Below, piece after piece: positions 46,538-55,611 of a DNA stretch of 64,000 nucleotides. The translations under genes and the position numbers were made by a program. Under the pieces are notes generated by a model that made no database searches, was not told the DNA's origin, and worked only from the letters and a program-made list of their open reading frames with translations. The stretch's first letter is position 1. Every line of letters begins with the position of its first letter. Location of the stretch: contig CAJTCH010000007.1 of NCBI GenBank assembly GCA_910574715.1, forward strand, positions 1 through 64,000, given 5' to 3'. The stretch comes from Lachnospiraceae bacterium (lineage in GTDB: Bacteria > Bacillota > Clostridia > Lachnospirales > Lachnospiraceae).

Positions 46538-47782
46538 GTGTTTAATACAGCGAAGGCTTTGTTGGATGAATCCCGCGGCCGGGGATTCTATGGAGAGATG
46601 ATGGATTGTGCGGCGCATTCCCGCAGTATGGAGCCGGTGATCAATCTGGCGGCGGCTAAGCTTGGAAATTCATTGATCCTGCTGGATGCTGATTTTAAGA
46701 TACTGGCACATTCTACGATCTTCACAATTGACGATCCTCTCTGGGCAGAGAATATCCGGTTGGGGTATTGTACCTATGAATTTGTGAGTGCCGTACAGGA
46801 GATAGAGGCTGTGAAGAACGCAGCCAGGACCTCGGATCCGGTGGTGGTTACCTGTTATGCGTCCCCGCTTCGGAAACTGTCCAGTAAGATATTCATACGG
46901 GGGAATTTTGTAGGAATTGTTCTGATGCTTGAGAAAGAGACGCCTATTACTTCTATGCATTTGCAGTTGTTACCGGTTATCAGCTCGGCAGCAGGCGATG
47001 CGATTTCCCGCTATGCTCCCTATCTGGTCCCGGGAAATACAATCTATCAGAAATTGCTTTACGATCTGCTGATCGGCGCGCCTCCGGAAGAAATTGCCCC
47101 AGCTATCGCAGAACTTCAGTTTTCTATGCATCTGTGTGCTCTCAGCATTCAGCAGAGCCGCTATTTAGGGCAGAAGCATTTGAAAGAAGATGTGGCGCGC
47201 GAGTTGGTACGAATTCAGCCGGATACACGTTTTACATTTCATGAGAATGGTATTGCTGCGTTAGTTCCCCTTGCGGATGCCCCTGGCTTGTCTTCTGAGA
47301 TGACAGAAGCATTAGAAGATCTTGCGGCAAAAGAATATCTGCGGATCGGTGTTTCCAATCTTTTTTTCCGGGTTGAGAATTTTGCCGCACGATATGCACA
47401 GGCTTTTCGGGCGCTGGAGCTTGCGTCTAAGTTATGTCCGGAGGAGAGAGTAAGTTTTTATTCGGATTATGCTTTTTACGATCTGCTTGATTCTACGAGG
47501 GAACGAGAACGGCTTGGATTATACTGCCATCCGGCTTTGGGACTTTTGAGCCGCTATGACCATGCTGCCGGGACGGATCTATATCATACCCTGGAAATCT
47601 ACCTGGCATGTAACTGCAGCATCAAAGAGGCTGCGCAGAGCTTATACATCCATCGCAATTCCCTGACGTACCGGCTGGAATGTATCCGGAATCTGACGCA
47701 CGTAGAATTGAATAACAGTAATGTACGTTTTCTATTGGAGATATCTTATCGGATTGATCATTTTATCAGGAGAGATTCTTGA
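46538..47782 (+). CDS. PucR-family transcriptional regulator, start region damaged
   Basis: 415 residues from GTG 46538. The C-terminus LEIYLACNCSIKEAAQSLYIHRNSLTYRLECIRNL is the PucR/CdaR HTH; the middle is a GGDEF-like CdaR domain and the N-terminus a ligand domain. The family-like residues AKELFQVFNTAKALL extend upstream of 46538 to about 46505 without an ATG, so the native start seems lost at the junction with the oxidoreductase fragment. An alternative GTG/ATG start may still give a working protein. It may regulate the downstream alpha-galactosidase. Confidence 0.8.
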   Translation: MFNTAKALLDESRGRGFYGEMMDCAAHSRSMEPVINLAAAKLGNSLILLDADFKILAHSTIFTIDDPLWAENIRLGYCTYEFVSAVQEIEAVKNAARTSDPVVVTCYASPLRKLSSKIFIRGNFVGIVLMLEKETPITSMHLQLLPVISSAAGDAISRYAPYLVPGNTIYQKLLYDLLIGAPPEEIAPAIAELQFSMHLCALSIQQSRYLGQKHLKEDVARELVRIQPDTRFTFHENGIAALVPLADAPGLSSEMTEALEDLAAKEYLRIGVSNLFFRVENFAARYAQAFRALELASKLCPEERVSFYSDYAFYDLLDSTRERERLGLYCHPALGLLSRYDHAAGTDLYHTLEIYLACNCSIKEAAQSLYIHRNSLTYRLECIRNLTHVELNNSNVRFLLEISYRIDHFIRRDS

Positions 47783-47837
47783 CAAATGGCGAAAGGATGC
47801 TGTAGTTTTAATGAAGAAAGAGAGGAGGAAATTTTTA

Positions 47838-50114
47838 ATGAGTATTTTATTCAACGAACAGGCGGGGATTTTTAAACTGGATGCTTTGGATACCAGTTAC
47901 ATTATCGGTATTTTTGACGAGGACAAGTTTGTCTCACATTTATATTATGGAAAGAAGATCATAGATTCAGATGTTAACTATCTGTATGGGCCGCTGTATC
48001 AGGTACGTCCTTCGGTGCTGCCGGGGCAGGCAGGACGGATCATGGATGCGGTTCCCTTCGAGTATCCGACTTATGGCTGCGGGGATTACCGTGAACATTG
48101 CCTTGAGGTAGAAACCGCTGACGGGTACCATGCATGTGACCTTCGTTATGAATCCCATAAGATCTATCCGGGGAAACCGCATCTGAATGGATTGCCGTCA
48201 ACCTTCGAGAGGGAGGACGGCGACTGTAATACGCTGGAACTGGTGTGCAGGGATAAAGTGCTGAAGCTTAAAGTGACGCTTCTCTATACGGTCTTCGAGC
48301 ATTTGAATGTGATCACACGCGCGGCGCTTATTACGAACGAAGACGAGAAGGCTGTCTATCTCAAGCGGGCAATGTCCGGCTGTCTGGAATTCGACCATCA
48401 GAACTTTGATGTGCTGACGCTTCATGGAAGCTGGGAGAGGGAATGCGGGCCGGTTCGTACGCCGCTGCGCCAGGGGAAGGTCACGACGGGAAGTACTAGG
48501 GGAGAGTCTGGGCCGACGGACAACCCGTTTCTGGCAGTGATCTCTTCGGATGCGACGGAAGATGCCGGGGAAGTATTCGCCATGAACCTGGTATATTCAG
48601 GGAATTTTCTCGGAGTTGCGGAGGGGCATCATTTCCGCGGCTCACGGATCGTGATGGGGATCAATCCGGTTAATTTCAGTTGGAAGCTTGGACAGGGAGA
48701 GAGCTTCACGGCGCCGGAGGTGGTGATGGTATATTCTGACCAGGGGCTTGGGAAGATGAGCCGGACCTTCCATGATCTGTACAGAAGGCATCTGATCCGT
48801 GATGTCTATCCGGATACCTTAAGACCGATCCTTGTAAATAACTGGGAGGCGACGTATTTTGATTTCACCGTAGAGAAGCTGACCGAGATCGCGGCTGAGG
48901 CGGCGAAGTGCGGGATTGAATTATTTGTACTGGACGACGGTTGGTTTGGGAACAGGAATGATGAGAGAAGAGGGTTAGGAGACTGGTTTGTCAATGAAGA
49001 GAAGGTGCCGGGAGGGATCGGACGTCTCGCGAAGGAGATCAATCATCTCGGGATGAAGTTTGGGCTGTGGATCGAGCCGGAGATGGTAAGCCCGGATTCA
49101 GAACTGTTTCGGGCGCATCCGGATTGGGCGATCCAGATTCCGGGGAGACACCGCTCCTTGTTCCGCCATCAATATGTGCTGGATTGGTCCAGGAAGGAAG
49201 TGCGGGATCATATCTACGGTATGATTCATCAGGTATTATCCGGCGCGAATGTGGAGTATATCAAGTGGGATATGAACCGTACTCTGACGGAGACGGCGTC
49301 GGCGGCGCTTCCGGCAGACCGGCAGGGAGAGCTGTGCCACCGATATGTTCTGGGAGTATATGAGATTATGGGGAGGCTTCGGGATGATTTCCCGTCACTT
49401 CTGCTTGAGAACTGTTCCGCGGGAGGTTCCCGGTTTGATCCGGGGGTACTCTACTATAGTCCGCAGATCTGGGGATCGGACGATTCGGACGCCATAGAAC
49501 GGATCAAGATTGAGATGGGCGCTTCTATGTGTTATCCGCTCTCAACGATCGGCGCCCATGTAAGTGCGGTGCCCAATCATCAGACCGGCAGGATCACTTC
49601 GCTGGAGACAAGAGGGTATGTCGCCATGGCGGGAACATTTGGGTATGAGCTGGATATTGCGCGGATGAGCGAATCCGAGAAAGAAGTGATCCGTAAGCAG
49701 GTAGATATCTATCATAAATACCATTGGCTTGTGAAGGAAGGAGACCTCTACCGGATAGAAGATTCGCTTGGCAATCCGGATTATGCGTGCTGGATGGTCG
49801 TATCTAAGGATAAGAAGGAGGCGCTTCTGACTTATATCCAGATACATGCGCTGCCGGGGTATTTCGGGGCGGCGAGAAGGCTTAAGCTGAAAGGACTGCG
49901 GGAAGAAACCGTATATGAGACGAAGGTTATCTCTGTTTCCGCTGAGGTCAGGAATGAGGACGTGCATCGGGAAGGAGCGGATGGTACAGAGAAGACTTAT
50001 GCGGCGCTCAACCTGACAGGATCGGCGCTGATGAACGCGGGGTACTGGATGGACCGCTTAAGCGGTGATTATATGGGGATGATGATCCATCTGCAGGCTA
50101 AGAGTTCGTCTTAG
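47838..50114 (+). CDS. Alpha-galactosidase, GH36
   Basis: 758 residues, ATG after GAGGAGGAAATTTTTA. N-terminal beta-sandwich, then a TIM barrel with FVLDDGWFGNRNDERRGLGDW, the nucleophile Asp478 in YIKWDMNR and the acid/base Asp548 in GSDDSDAIERI. It hydrolyses alpha-1,6-galactosides such as melibiose and raffinose after uptake; there is no signal peptide, so it is cytoplasmic. The length is normal for the family. Its stop overlaps the first vanR operator repeat. Confidence 0.95.
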   Translation: MSILFNEQAGIFKLDALDTSYIIGIFDEDKFVSHLYYGKKIIDSDVNYLYGPLYQVRPSVLPGQAGRIMDAVPFEYPTYGCGDYREHCLEVETADGYHACDLRYESHKIYPGKPHLNGLPSTFEREDGDCNTLELVCRDKVLKLKVTLLYTVFEHLNVITRAALITNEDEKAVYLKRAMSGCLEFDHQNFDVLTLHGSWERECGPVRTPLRQGKVTTGSTRGESGPTDNPFLAVISSDATEDAGEVFAMNLVYSGNFLGVAEGHHFRGSRIVMGINPVNFSWKLGQGESFTAPEVVMVYSDQGLGKMSRTFHDLYRRHLIRDVYPDTLRPILVNNWEATYFDFTVEKLTEIAAEAAKCGIELFVLDDGWFGNRNDERRGLGDWFVNEEKVPGGIGRLAKEINHLGMKFGLWIEPEMVSPDSELFRAHPDWAIQIPGRHRSLFRHQYVLDWSRKEVRDHIYGMIHQVLSGANVEYIKWDMNRTLTETASAALPADRQGELCHRYVLGVYEIMGRLRDDFPSLLLENCSAGGSRFDPGVLYYSPQIWGSDDSDAIERIKIEMGASMCYPLSTIGAHVSAVPNHQTGRITSLETRGYVAMAGTFGYELDIARMSESEKEVIRKQVDIYHKYHWLVKEGDLYRIEDSLGNPDYACWMVVSKDKKEALLTYIQIHALPGYFGAARRLKLKGLREETVYETKVISVSAEVRNEDVHREGADGTEKTYAALNLTGSALMNAGYWMDRLSGDYMGMMIHLQAKSSS

Positions 50115-50175
50115 GATTATCTTAAGAATTAAATAATCGTATATTAAAGTATGTAATAGCCCTGTTTGATATAAT
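50110..50175 (+). promoter_or_regulatory. VanR-type operator and promoter upstream of vanR
   Basis: CTTAGGATTAT-CTTAAGAATT (50110-50130) are direct repeats with an 11-bp period, as expected for an OmpR-family dimer. A -10 TATAAT lies at 50170-50175. The same arrangement, with the repeat-to-(-10) distance identical at 60 bp, precedes vanY. Confidence 0.75.
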
Positions 50176-50231
50176 TTGTCGAACAGGGTATTATAATTTT
50201 AAAGATAACCCGTAGAAAGGAATAGAATCCT

Positions 50232-50939
50232 ATGTCTGACAGAATATTGATCGTAGATGATGAAGCTGAGATCGCCGACCTGATAGAAGTCTATTTAAGC
50301 AATGAGAATTTTACCGTTTTTAAGTTCTATTCTGCCGCAGAAGCCCTCGAATGTATCAATAAAACCGAACTTGATCTTGCTATTTTGGATATTATGCTGC
50401 CGGAGACAGACGGATTTACTTTGTGCCAGAAGATTCGTTCCAAACATACTTATCCGATCATTATGCTGACAGCCAAGGATGAAGAGACGGATAAGATCAC
50501 AGGGCTTACCCTTGGGGCGGACGATTATATCACGAAACCATTTCGTCCGCTTGAACTGGTAGCAAGGGTCAAGTCCCAACTGCGGCGCTACAAGAAATAC
50601 AATCCGGCGCATTTAGGAGAAGCGGAGAAGGAAGAACATATACTCTCGCATTCCGGTTTGATGATGAGGTTAGATACACATGAATGCTTCCTGAATGATA
50701 AACCGCTGGTATTAACTCCTACAGAATTCTCTATTTTGCGTATCCTGTTGGAAAATAAAGGGTGTGTGATCAGTGCAGAAGAATTGTTCCATCAGATCTG
50801 GCAGGATGAGTATTACACCAAATCAAATAACACGATTACGGTTCATATCCGTCATCTGCGTGAGAAGATGAATGATACTTTAAGCAAGCCTAAATATATA
50901 AAAACCATATGGGGAGTTGGGTATAAAATTGAAGGATAG
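50232..50939 (+). CDS. vanR: VanR-like response regulator
   Basis: 235 residues. Phospho-Asp in LAILDIMLPETDGF, Lys in YITKPFRPLELVARVKSQLRRYKKYN, and a winged helix ending TIWGVGYKIEG. The extended linker after the receiver is typical of VanR proteins. The stop overlaps the vanS start. It likely activates its own operon and vanY through the shared direct repeats. Confidence 0.88.
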   Translation: MSDRILIVDDEAEIADLIEVYLSNENFTVFKFYSAAEALECINKTELDLAILDIMLPETDGFTLCQKIRSKHTYPIIMLTAKDEETDKITGLTLGADDYITKPFRPLELVARVKSQLRRYKKYNPAHLGEAEKEEHILSHSGLMMRLDTHECFLNDKPLVLTPTEFSILRILLENKGCVISAEELFHQIWQDEYYTKSNNTITVHIRHLREKMNDTLSKPKYIKTIWGVGYKIEG

Positions 50940-52047
50940 TGTCAGAAACGAATATTTGGAATTTCAGATGAAGATCATGCTGCGGTTTTGCGTGAATGCC
51001 GTGATTTCCGTTGCAGCGGTGATCGTATTATATCTGTTCCTGTGGAGACAGCGGGGCGGCAATCTGATCGTGTGGTTTCTGGAACATTTCATACGAATGG
51101 AACATGAGCAGGCATTTCTCATATACCATTATTATTTTAGAAACTGCAAAGAAATCTTTTTCGCTGCGGCAATTTTATTGATTTTCATTTCGCTGCTGTA
51201 TTTTTTATTCCGTTGGATGACCCGTTATTTTCAAGAAATCAATCAAGGCATTGATGCTTTACTTGCGGAAAATATTGAGAAGATACATTTATCAGCAGAG
51301 ATGTTCCCTTTCGAACACAAATTGAATGCAGTGAAGCGGACGTTAGAGAAGCAGCGGCAGGAAACCATACTTGCAGAACGGCGGAAAGATGAATTAGTGA
51401 TGTATCTGGCTCACGATATCCGTACTCCGCTTACTTCCGTGATCGGATATCTGAATCTTCTCGATGAGGAACCGGATATGCCTGTGGATCAGCGTGCCAA
51501 AAATATTCATATAACATTGGATAAAGCGTATCGTTTAGAAGAGATGATCAATGAATTCTTTGAAATCACCCGCTATAATTCCAGGCAGATCAAGCTGTCC
51601 AGAGAACCGATTGATCTGTATTACATGCTGGTACAGCTATCGGATGAGATGTCGCCCGTTTTTGCACAGCATGGGAATTCGGTAGTGTTAGAGGTTGATG
51701 AGGATCAGATGATTTGCGCCGATCCGGATCAGATCGTAAGGGTATTCGCCAATATTTTGAGAAATGCGGCCGCATATAGTTATTCTGATACAGAGATTGT
51801 TATCTCTGCCAGAGAAACAGACGGACAGGTCGTGATCGCGTTCCGGAACGAAGGGAATCATATTCCGGAGGAGAAATTATCTTCCCTTTTTGATAAATTC
51901 TATCGTTTGGATAAGGCGCGTGTAACGGATACCGGAGGTACGGGCCTTGGTCTGGCGATCGCGAAAGAGATTGCTGTCTTGCATGGCGGGTCTGTCAGCG
52001 CTGCCAGCGAAGGCGACACGGTTACGATCACGGTTTGTCTGCCTTAG
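50929..52047 (+). CDS. vanS: VanS-like sensor histidine kinase
   Basis: 372 residues from TTG 50929, which lies inside the last vanR codons with GGGGAG 12 bases upstream. TM1 and TM2 flank a short extracellular region, then a HAMP-like segment, MYLAHDIRTPLTSVIGYLNLL (phospho-His), ILRNAAAYSYSD (N box) and GGTGLGLAIAKEIAVLHGG (G2). VanS kinases sense glycopeptides or cell-wall stress. No vanH, van ligase or vanX genes are nearby. Confidence 0.87.
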   Translation: MKDSVRNEYLEFQMKIMLRFCVNAVISVAAVIVLYLFLWRQRGGNLIVWFLEHFIRMEHEQAFLIYHYYFRNCKEIFFAAAILLIFISLLYFLFRWMTRYFQEINQGIDALLAENIEKIHLSAEMFPFEHKLNAVKRTLEKQRQETILAERRKDELVMYLAHDIRTPLTSVIGYLNLLDEEPDMPVDQRAKNIHITLDKAYRLEEMINEFFEITRYNSRQIKLSREPIDLYYMLVQLSDEMSPVFAQHGNSVVLEVDEDQMICADPDQIVRVFANILRNAAAYSYSDTEIVISARETDGQVVIAFRNEGNHIPEEKLSSLFDKFYRLDKARVTDTGGTGLGLAIAKEIAVLHGGSVSAASEGDTVTITVCLP

Positions 52048-52108
52048 GATTTTCTTAGGAATTAAACAACTTCATATTAAAGTTCGAGATGCCTTTGTTC
52101 AGTACAAT
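52043..52108 (+). promoter_or_regulatory. VanR-type operator and promoter upstream of vanY
   Basis: CTTAGGATTTT-CTTAGGAATT (52043-52063) repeats the 11-bp motif and TACAAT (52103-52108) is the -10. The sequence ATATTAAAGT between them is also shared with the vanR promoter. It begins inside the vanS stop region. Confidence 0.75.
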
Positions 52109-52157
52109 TGATATTGAACAGAGGCATTACTTTTACAGATTAGAAAGGAGCTTTATT

Positions 52158-52943
52158 ATGACAGGAAAATATAACCAGAAAAAGGGCAGAAGAAATATAC
52201 ATCGTGGGCGCAGACGCAGGAGAATAGGTATGAAACAGACGGCCGGCGTTGTTACCGTGGTCTTGCTCTCTTTTATGATAATTATTGGCTTTGCCAGGAA
52301 AAACAGTGCTGAACTGGGAAGTGAGCCGTCTTTAAACGACAGGCAGATAAGAAATGTAAACCATGATGAGCAGGATGGGATGATACAAAATACGAATGCA
52401 CAGGGCGGTGATACACCATGGAATCTGATGCTGGTAAATAACAAAAACCATATTCCAAAAGACTACAAACCAAAGCTTACAGAAGTACAGGGCGGCGAAC
52501 AGGTAGACGAGCGTATCTACGCTCCGTTGATGGAAATGCTGGAAGCCGCGAGAGAAGGGAACGGGGGACAGTTGCCGCTGGTGGTGTCCGGTTACCGGAC
52601 ACCAGAGAAGCAGCAAGAACTTTATGATGAGAAGATCATGGAGTATAAAAAAGAAGGATATCCGGACAGTGAGGCAAAGGAACTGACAGAACAGTGGGTT
52701 GCTGTGCCGGGATACAGTGAACATCAGTTAGGTTTTGCGGTAGATATCAACGGAGAGACCTACGACGTGTATTTATGGCTTCAGGAGAACAGCTATAAAT
52801 ATGGATTTATTTTCCGATATCCAGGGGATAAAACACAGTTTACCGGTGTGGCAGAGGAAGTCTGGCATTACCGTTATGTAGGGGTGGAGGCAGCGACAGA
52901 GATGTATGAGCAAGGGCTTTGTCTGGAAGAATATCATTTTTGA
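52158..52943 (+). CDS. vanY: VanY-like D-Ala-D-Ala carboxypeptidase (M15B)
   Basis: 261 residues after AAAGGAGCTTTATT. A Lys/Arg-rich N-terminus precedes one TM (~residues 28-48), giving a membrane-anchored extracellular enzyme. The M15B zinc site is complete: GYRTPEKQQELYDEK, SEHQLGFAVDI (His, Asp) and EVWHYRYVG (catalytic Glu, ligand His). It trims terminal D-Ala from peptidoglycan precursors, removing glycopeptide targets. It has its own VanR-type promoter. Confidence 0.9.
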   Translation: MTGKYNQKKGRRNIHRGRRRRRIGMKQTAGVVTVVLLSFMIIIGFARKNSAELGSEPSLNDRQIRNVNHDEQDGMIQNTNAQGGDTPWNLMLVNNKNHIPKDYKPKLTEVQGGEQVDERIYAPLMEMLEAAREGNGGQLPLVVSGYRTPEKQQELYDEKIMEYKKEGYPDSEAKELTEQWVAVPGYSEHQLGFAVDINGETYDVYLWLQENSYKYGFIFRYPGDKTQFTGVAEEVWHYRYVGVEAATEMYEQGLCLEEYHF

Positions 52944-53024
52944 TGAATTTCGTTTCAATTGCATATAAGAGATTCCTGTGATAAACTGAATAAAACTGAA
53001 GAAGGAGGAGGGGAAGAAGAGAAA

Positions 53025-54665
53025 GTGGAACAATTGTTTCTTATAGCAGGATTGATTATAGCTATTTTGGCAGGCGGCTTCTATAGTTCCCATATGAATA
53101 GAAAAAAGATTTACTATATGCTTTTGAAGCAATTCGGGGCGAAACCAGAGTATAAGGATTATAATTTTGATGAGATTAAGATATTTTGGAAGGAAAGGAA
53201 GAGTAAAGACTGCCGGGGGCATATAGATGATATCACCTGGAACGATCTCAGTATGGATAAGGTCTTTGCACGAATTAATACATGCTGTTCGTCAGTGGGA
53301 GATCAGTATTTATACCGGAGCCTGAGGAACCTTTGCTATGAGGATTCGAAGCTGGAAGCTCTGGAAAATAAGATCATATTCGTAACGGATCATCAAAATG
53401 CCAGAATAGATATACAAAAAAAGTTATTGCATATAGGCAAAAGAGAGAATAATTATTATATTCCATTATTCTTGAATGGATTAGATAATTTTAAGCTGTC
53501 TAAAATATGGATTTATTATTTGCTGCAATTGCTGCTGTTTTTGGCAATTGTTATGAGTATCTTTTTGCGTCATACGTATGCGTATGCTTTCATGGGGATC
53601 ATTTTCTTGGTGAATATAAATATCTATGCTTTGATGAAAGGAAAGTATGAGATTAATATGGATCTCATGATAGCAATACAGAGCATTCTAAAGATCAGCG
53701 GGGAGTTTGCGGGGGAAAAAGATGCTGCAGTATTCGGGGGATTCAGAGAGAATCAGGAAGTTGTCAGGAAACTGACGAAGTCCTTGAAATTCATCAATGG
53801 AAGGTACCGAAGAAAATATTCAGCAGATTTTATGGAAGTGTCTGCGACGTATATAACGGGTGCCTTTTTATTTGACTTTGTGATGTATAATCGAATCCTG
53901 ACGATGTTGGAAAAGCATTTAACCGTGATTAATCAGGTGTTTGAGCTGCTTGGAGAATTGGATATGGCGGTTTCAGCGGCTTCATTCCGAAGAAGTATCC
54001 CGATGTATTGTGTTCCTGAGTTTGGTGAAGGGTGTGGGATCAGTTATAAGGAGATGTACAATCCATTGCTCGAAGAGCCGGTTTACAATGATTTCAGCCT
54101 GAATGACAGTTGTATCGTTACGGGATCCAATGCGTCGGGGAAATCTACTTTTATTAAAGCGGTCGCGGTTAATGAGATATTGGCTATGAGTATCCATACT
54201 TGTGCGGCGAAGACCGCGCGTATAGCAAAGGCAGAGGTATATACATCTATGGCGATCAGGGATGATCTGATGGCGGGGGAGAGTTATTTTATAAGGGAGG
54301 TTAGATCGCTGCAGAGGATCGTGGATGTGATTGACAGGGGAAAACTCGTCATAGCGGTAATTGATGAGATCCTCCGGGGAACGAACAGCCAGGAGAGGAT
54401 CGCGGCTTCGGCAGCGATCTTAAAGTATCTGGAGCGTAAGAATTGTATCGTGATAGTGGCATCCCATGATGTGGAGCTGATCGATCTGCTGGACAGTGAT
54501 CATTATGCGAATTATTATTTCTGTGAGAAGGCCAAGAACGAGGAGATTGTATTTGATTATAAGCTTCATCAGGGAATCTGTGAGCAGAGAAATGCGATAA
54601 AGCTGTTGGATCATTTTGGATTTCCGGAAAGTGTTGTAGAAGCTGCCAATAGATATTTGATCTGA
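53025..54665 (+). CDS. Membrane-anchored MutS-like ATPase
   Basis: 546 residues from GTG 53025, preceded by AAGGAGGAGGGG. TM1 at ~4-22; two more TM helices at ~165-200 (IYYLLQLLLFLAIV, YAFMGIIFLVNINIYA). A MutS-type clamp/lever region is followed by the ATPase: Walker A TGSNASGKSTF, Walker B VIAVIDEILRGTNSQERIA and VASHDVELIDL. The DEILRGTN motif is the MutS DEIGRGT equivalent. Mismatch-recognition domain I is absent. The role is unknown; it follows vanY by about 80 bp. Confidence 0.85.
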   Translation: MEQLFLIAGLIIAILAGGFYSSHMNRKKIYYMLLKQFGAKPEYKDYNFDEIKIFWKERKSKDCRGHIDDITWNDLSMDKVFARINTCCSSVGDQYLYRSLRNLCYEDSKLEALENKIIFVTDHQNARIDIQKKLLHIGKRENNYYIPLFLNGLDNFKLSKIWIYYLLQLLLFLAIVMSIFLRHTYAYAFMGIIFLVNINIYALMKGKYEINMDLMIAIQSILKISGEFAGEKDAAVFGGFRENQEVVRKLTKSLKFINGRYRRKYSADFMEVSATYITGAFLFDFVMYNRILTMLEKHLTVINQVFELLGELDMAVSAASFRRSIPMYCVPEFGEGCGISYKEMYNPLLEEPVYNDFSLNDSCIVTGSNASGKSTFIKAVAVNEILAMSIHTCAAKTARIAKAEVYTSMAIRDDLMAGESYFIREVRSLQRIVDVIDRGKLVIAVIDEILRGTNSQERIAASAAILKYLERKNCIVIVASHDVELIDLLDSDHYANYYFCEKAKNEEIVFDYKLHQGICEQRNAIKLLDHFGFPESVVEAANRYLI

Positions 54666-54749
54666 GACGGGGTCTGGATGCTCAGGATTGGCCAGATCCT
54701 GATAGTAATTCCGGTGGATGAATTTCAAAAAGGAAAGGAATGTGAAAAG

Positions 54750-55562
54750 ATGTATAACAAATTAATGACATGTTTGGACAGTGTAAAAGAGAAGATTGAT
54801 TTTAAGCCGGAGGTTGCCCTGATCTTAGGTTCCGGACTGGGTGATTATGCAGACGAGATCAGAATCGTGGATACCATTGAATATACCGAGATCGAGGGCT
54901 TCCCGGTGTCAACGGTCAAGGGACATAAGGGACGCTTCGTATTCGGATTTGTGGAGGAGACGCCGGTAGTTATCATGCAGGGACGCGTACACTATTATGA
55001 AGGATATCCGATGTCCGATGTGGTTCTACCGACCCGCCTGATGGGAATGCTCGGCGCGAAGAAGATACTCCTTACCAATGCGGCGGGCGGTGTGAACGAC
55101 ACCTATAAGCCGGGAGACTTCATGCTGATCACGGACCACATCACAACGGGAGTTCCAAGCCCGTTGATCGGACCTAACATAGAAGAGTTGGGAACCAGAT
55201 TCCCGGATATGAGCGAGGTATACAGTGTGCGCTTACAGAGCGTGATCCGGAAATGTGCGGTTCAGTGTAAGATTGATATCAAGGAAGGCGTCTATGTACA
55301 GTTCACAGGACCGAATTATGAGACACCCGCGGAAGTCAGGCTGGCAAGGATCTGGGGCGGCGATGCAGTCGGCATGAGTACGGCATGTGAGGCGATGGCG
55401 GCGCGCCATATGGGATTAGAGGTCTGCGGGATCTCCTGTATCACCAATATGGCGGCAGGCTTGTCCAAGCAGGAATTGAATCACAAAGAGGTGCAGGAAA
55501 CTGCAGACCGTGTGGCAAAGTCCTTCAAAGAACTGGTCACGATGGTAGTTACGAGTATATAA
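54750..55562 (+). CDS. punA: Purine-nucleoside phosphorylase
   Basis: 270 residues. ALILGSGLGDYADEI (phosphate site), GHKGRFVFG, MQGRVHYYEGYPMSDV, LTNAAGGVN and GPNYETPAEVR are the trimeric PNP motifs. It cleaves (deoxy)inosine and guanosine with phosphate, giving the base and (deoxy)ribose-1-phosphate. Directly followed by deoB, which uses the sugar phosphate. ATG 54750 follows AGGAAAGGAA. Confidence 0.93.
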   Translation: MYNKLMTCLDSVKEKIDFKPEVALILGSGLGDYADEIRIVDTIEYTEIEGFPVSTVKGHKGRFVFGFVEETPVVIMQGRVHYYEGYPMSDVVLPTRLMGMLGAKKILLTNAAGGVNDTYKPGDFMLITDHITTGVPSPLIGPNIEELGTRFPDMSEVYSVRLQSVIRKCAVQCKIDIKEGVYVQFTGPNYETPAEVRLARIWGGDAVGMSTACEAMAARHMGLEVCGISCITNMAAGLSKQELNHKEVQETADRVAKSFKELVTMVVTSI

Positions 55563-55611
55563 GCTTATTGCAGTTAAAACAGCATAAAGAGTGAGAAAGA
55601 GGGTATAAGAA

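Noticed and set aside
50110..52943. A complete vancomycin resistance operon
   Set aside because: No D-Ala-D-Lac or D-Ala-D-Ser ligase, VanH, VanX or VanT genes are in the window; only regulators and carboxypeptidase.
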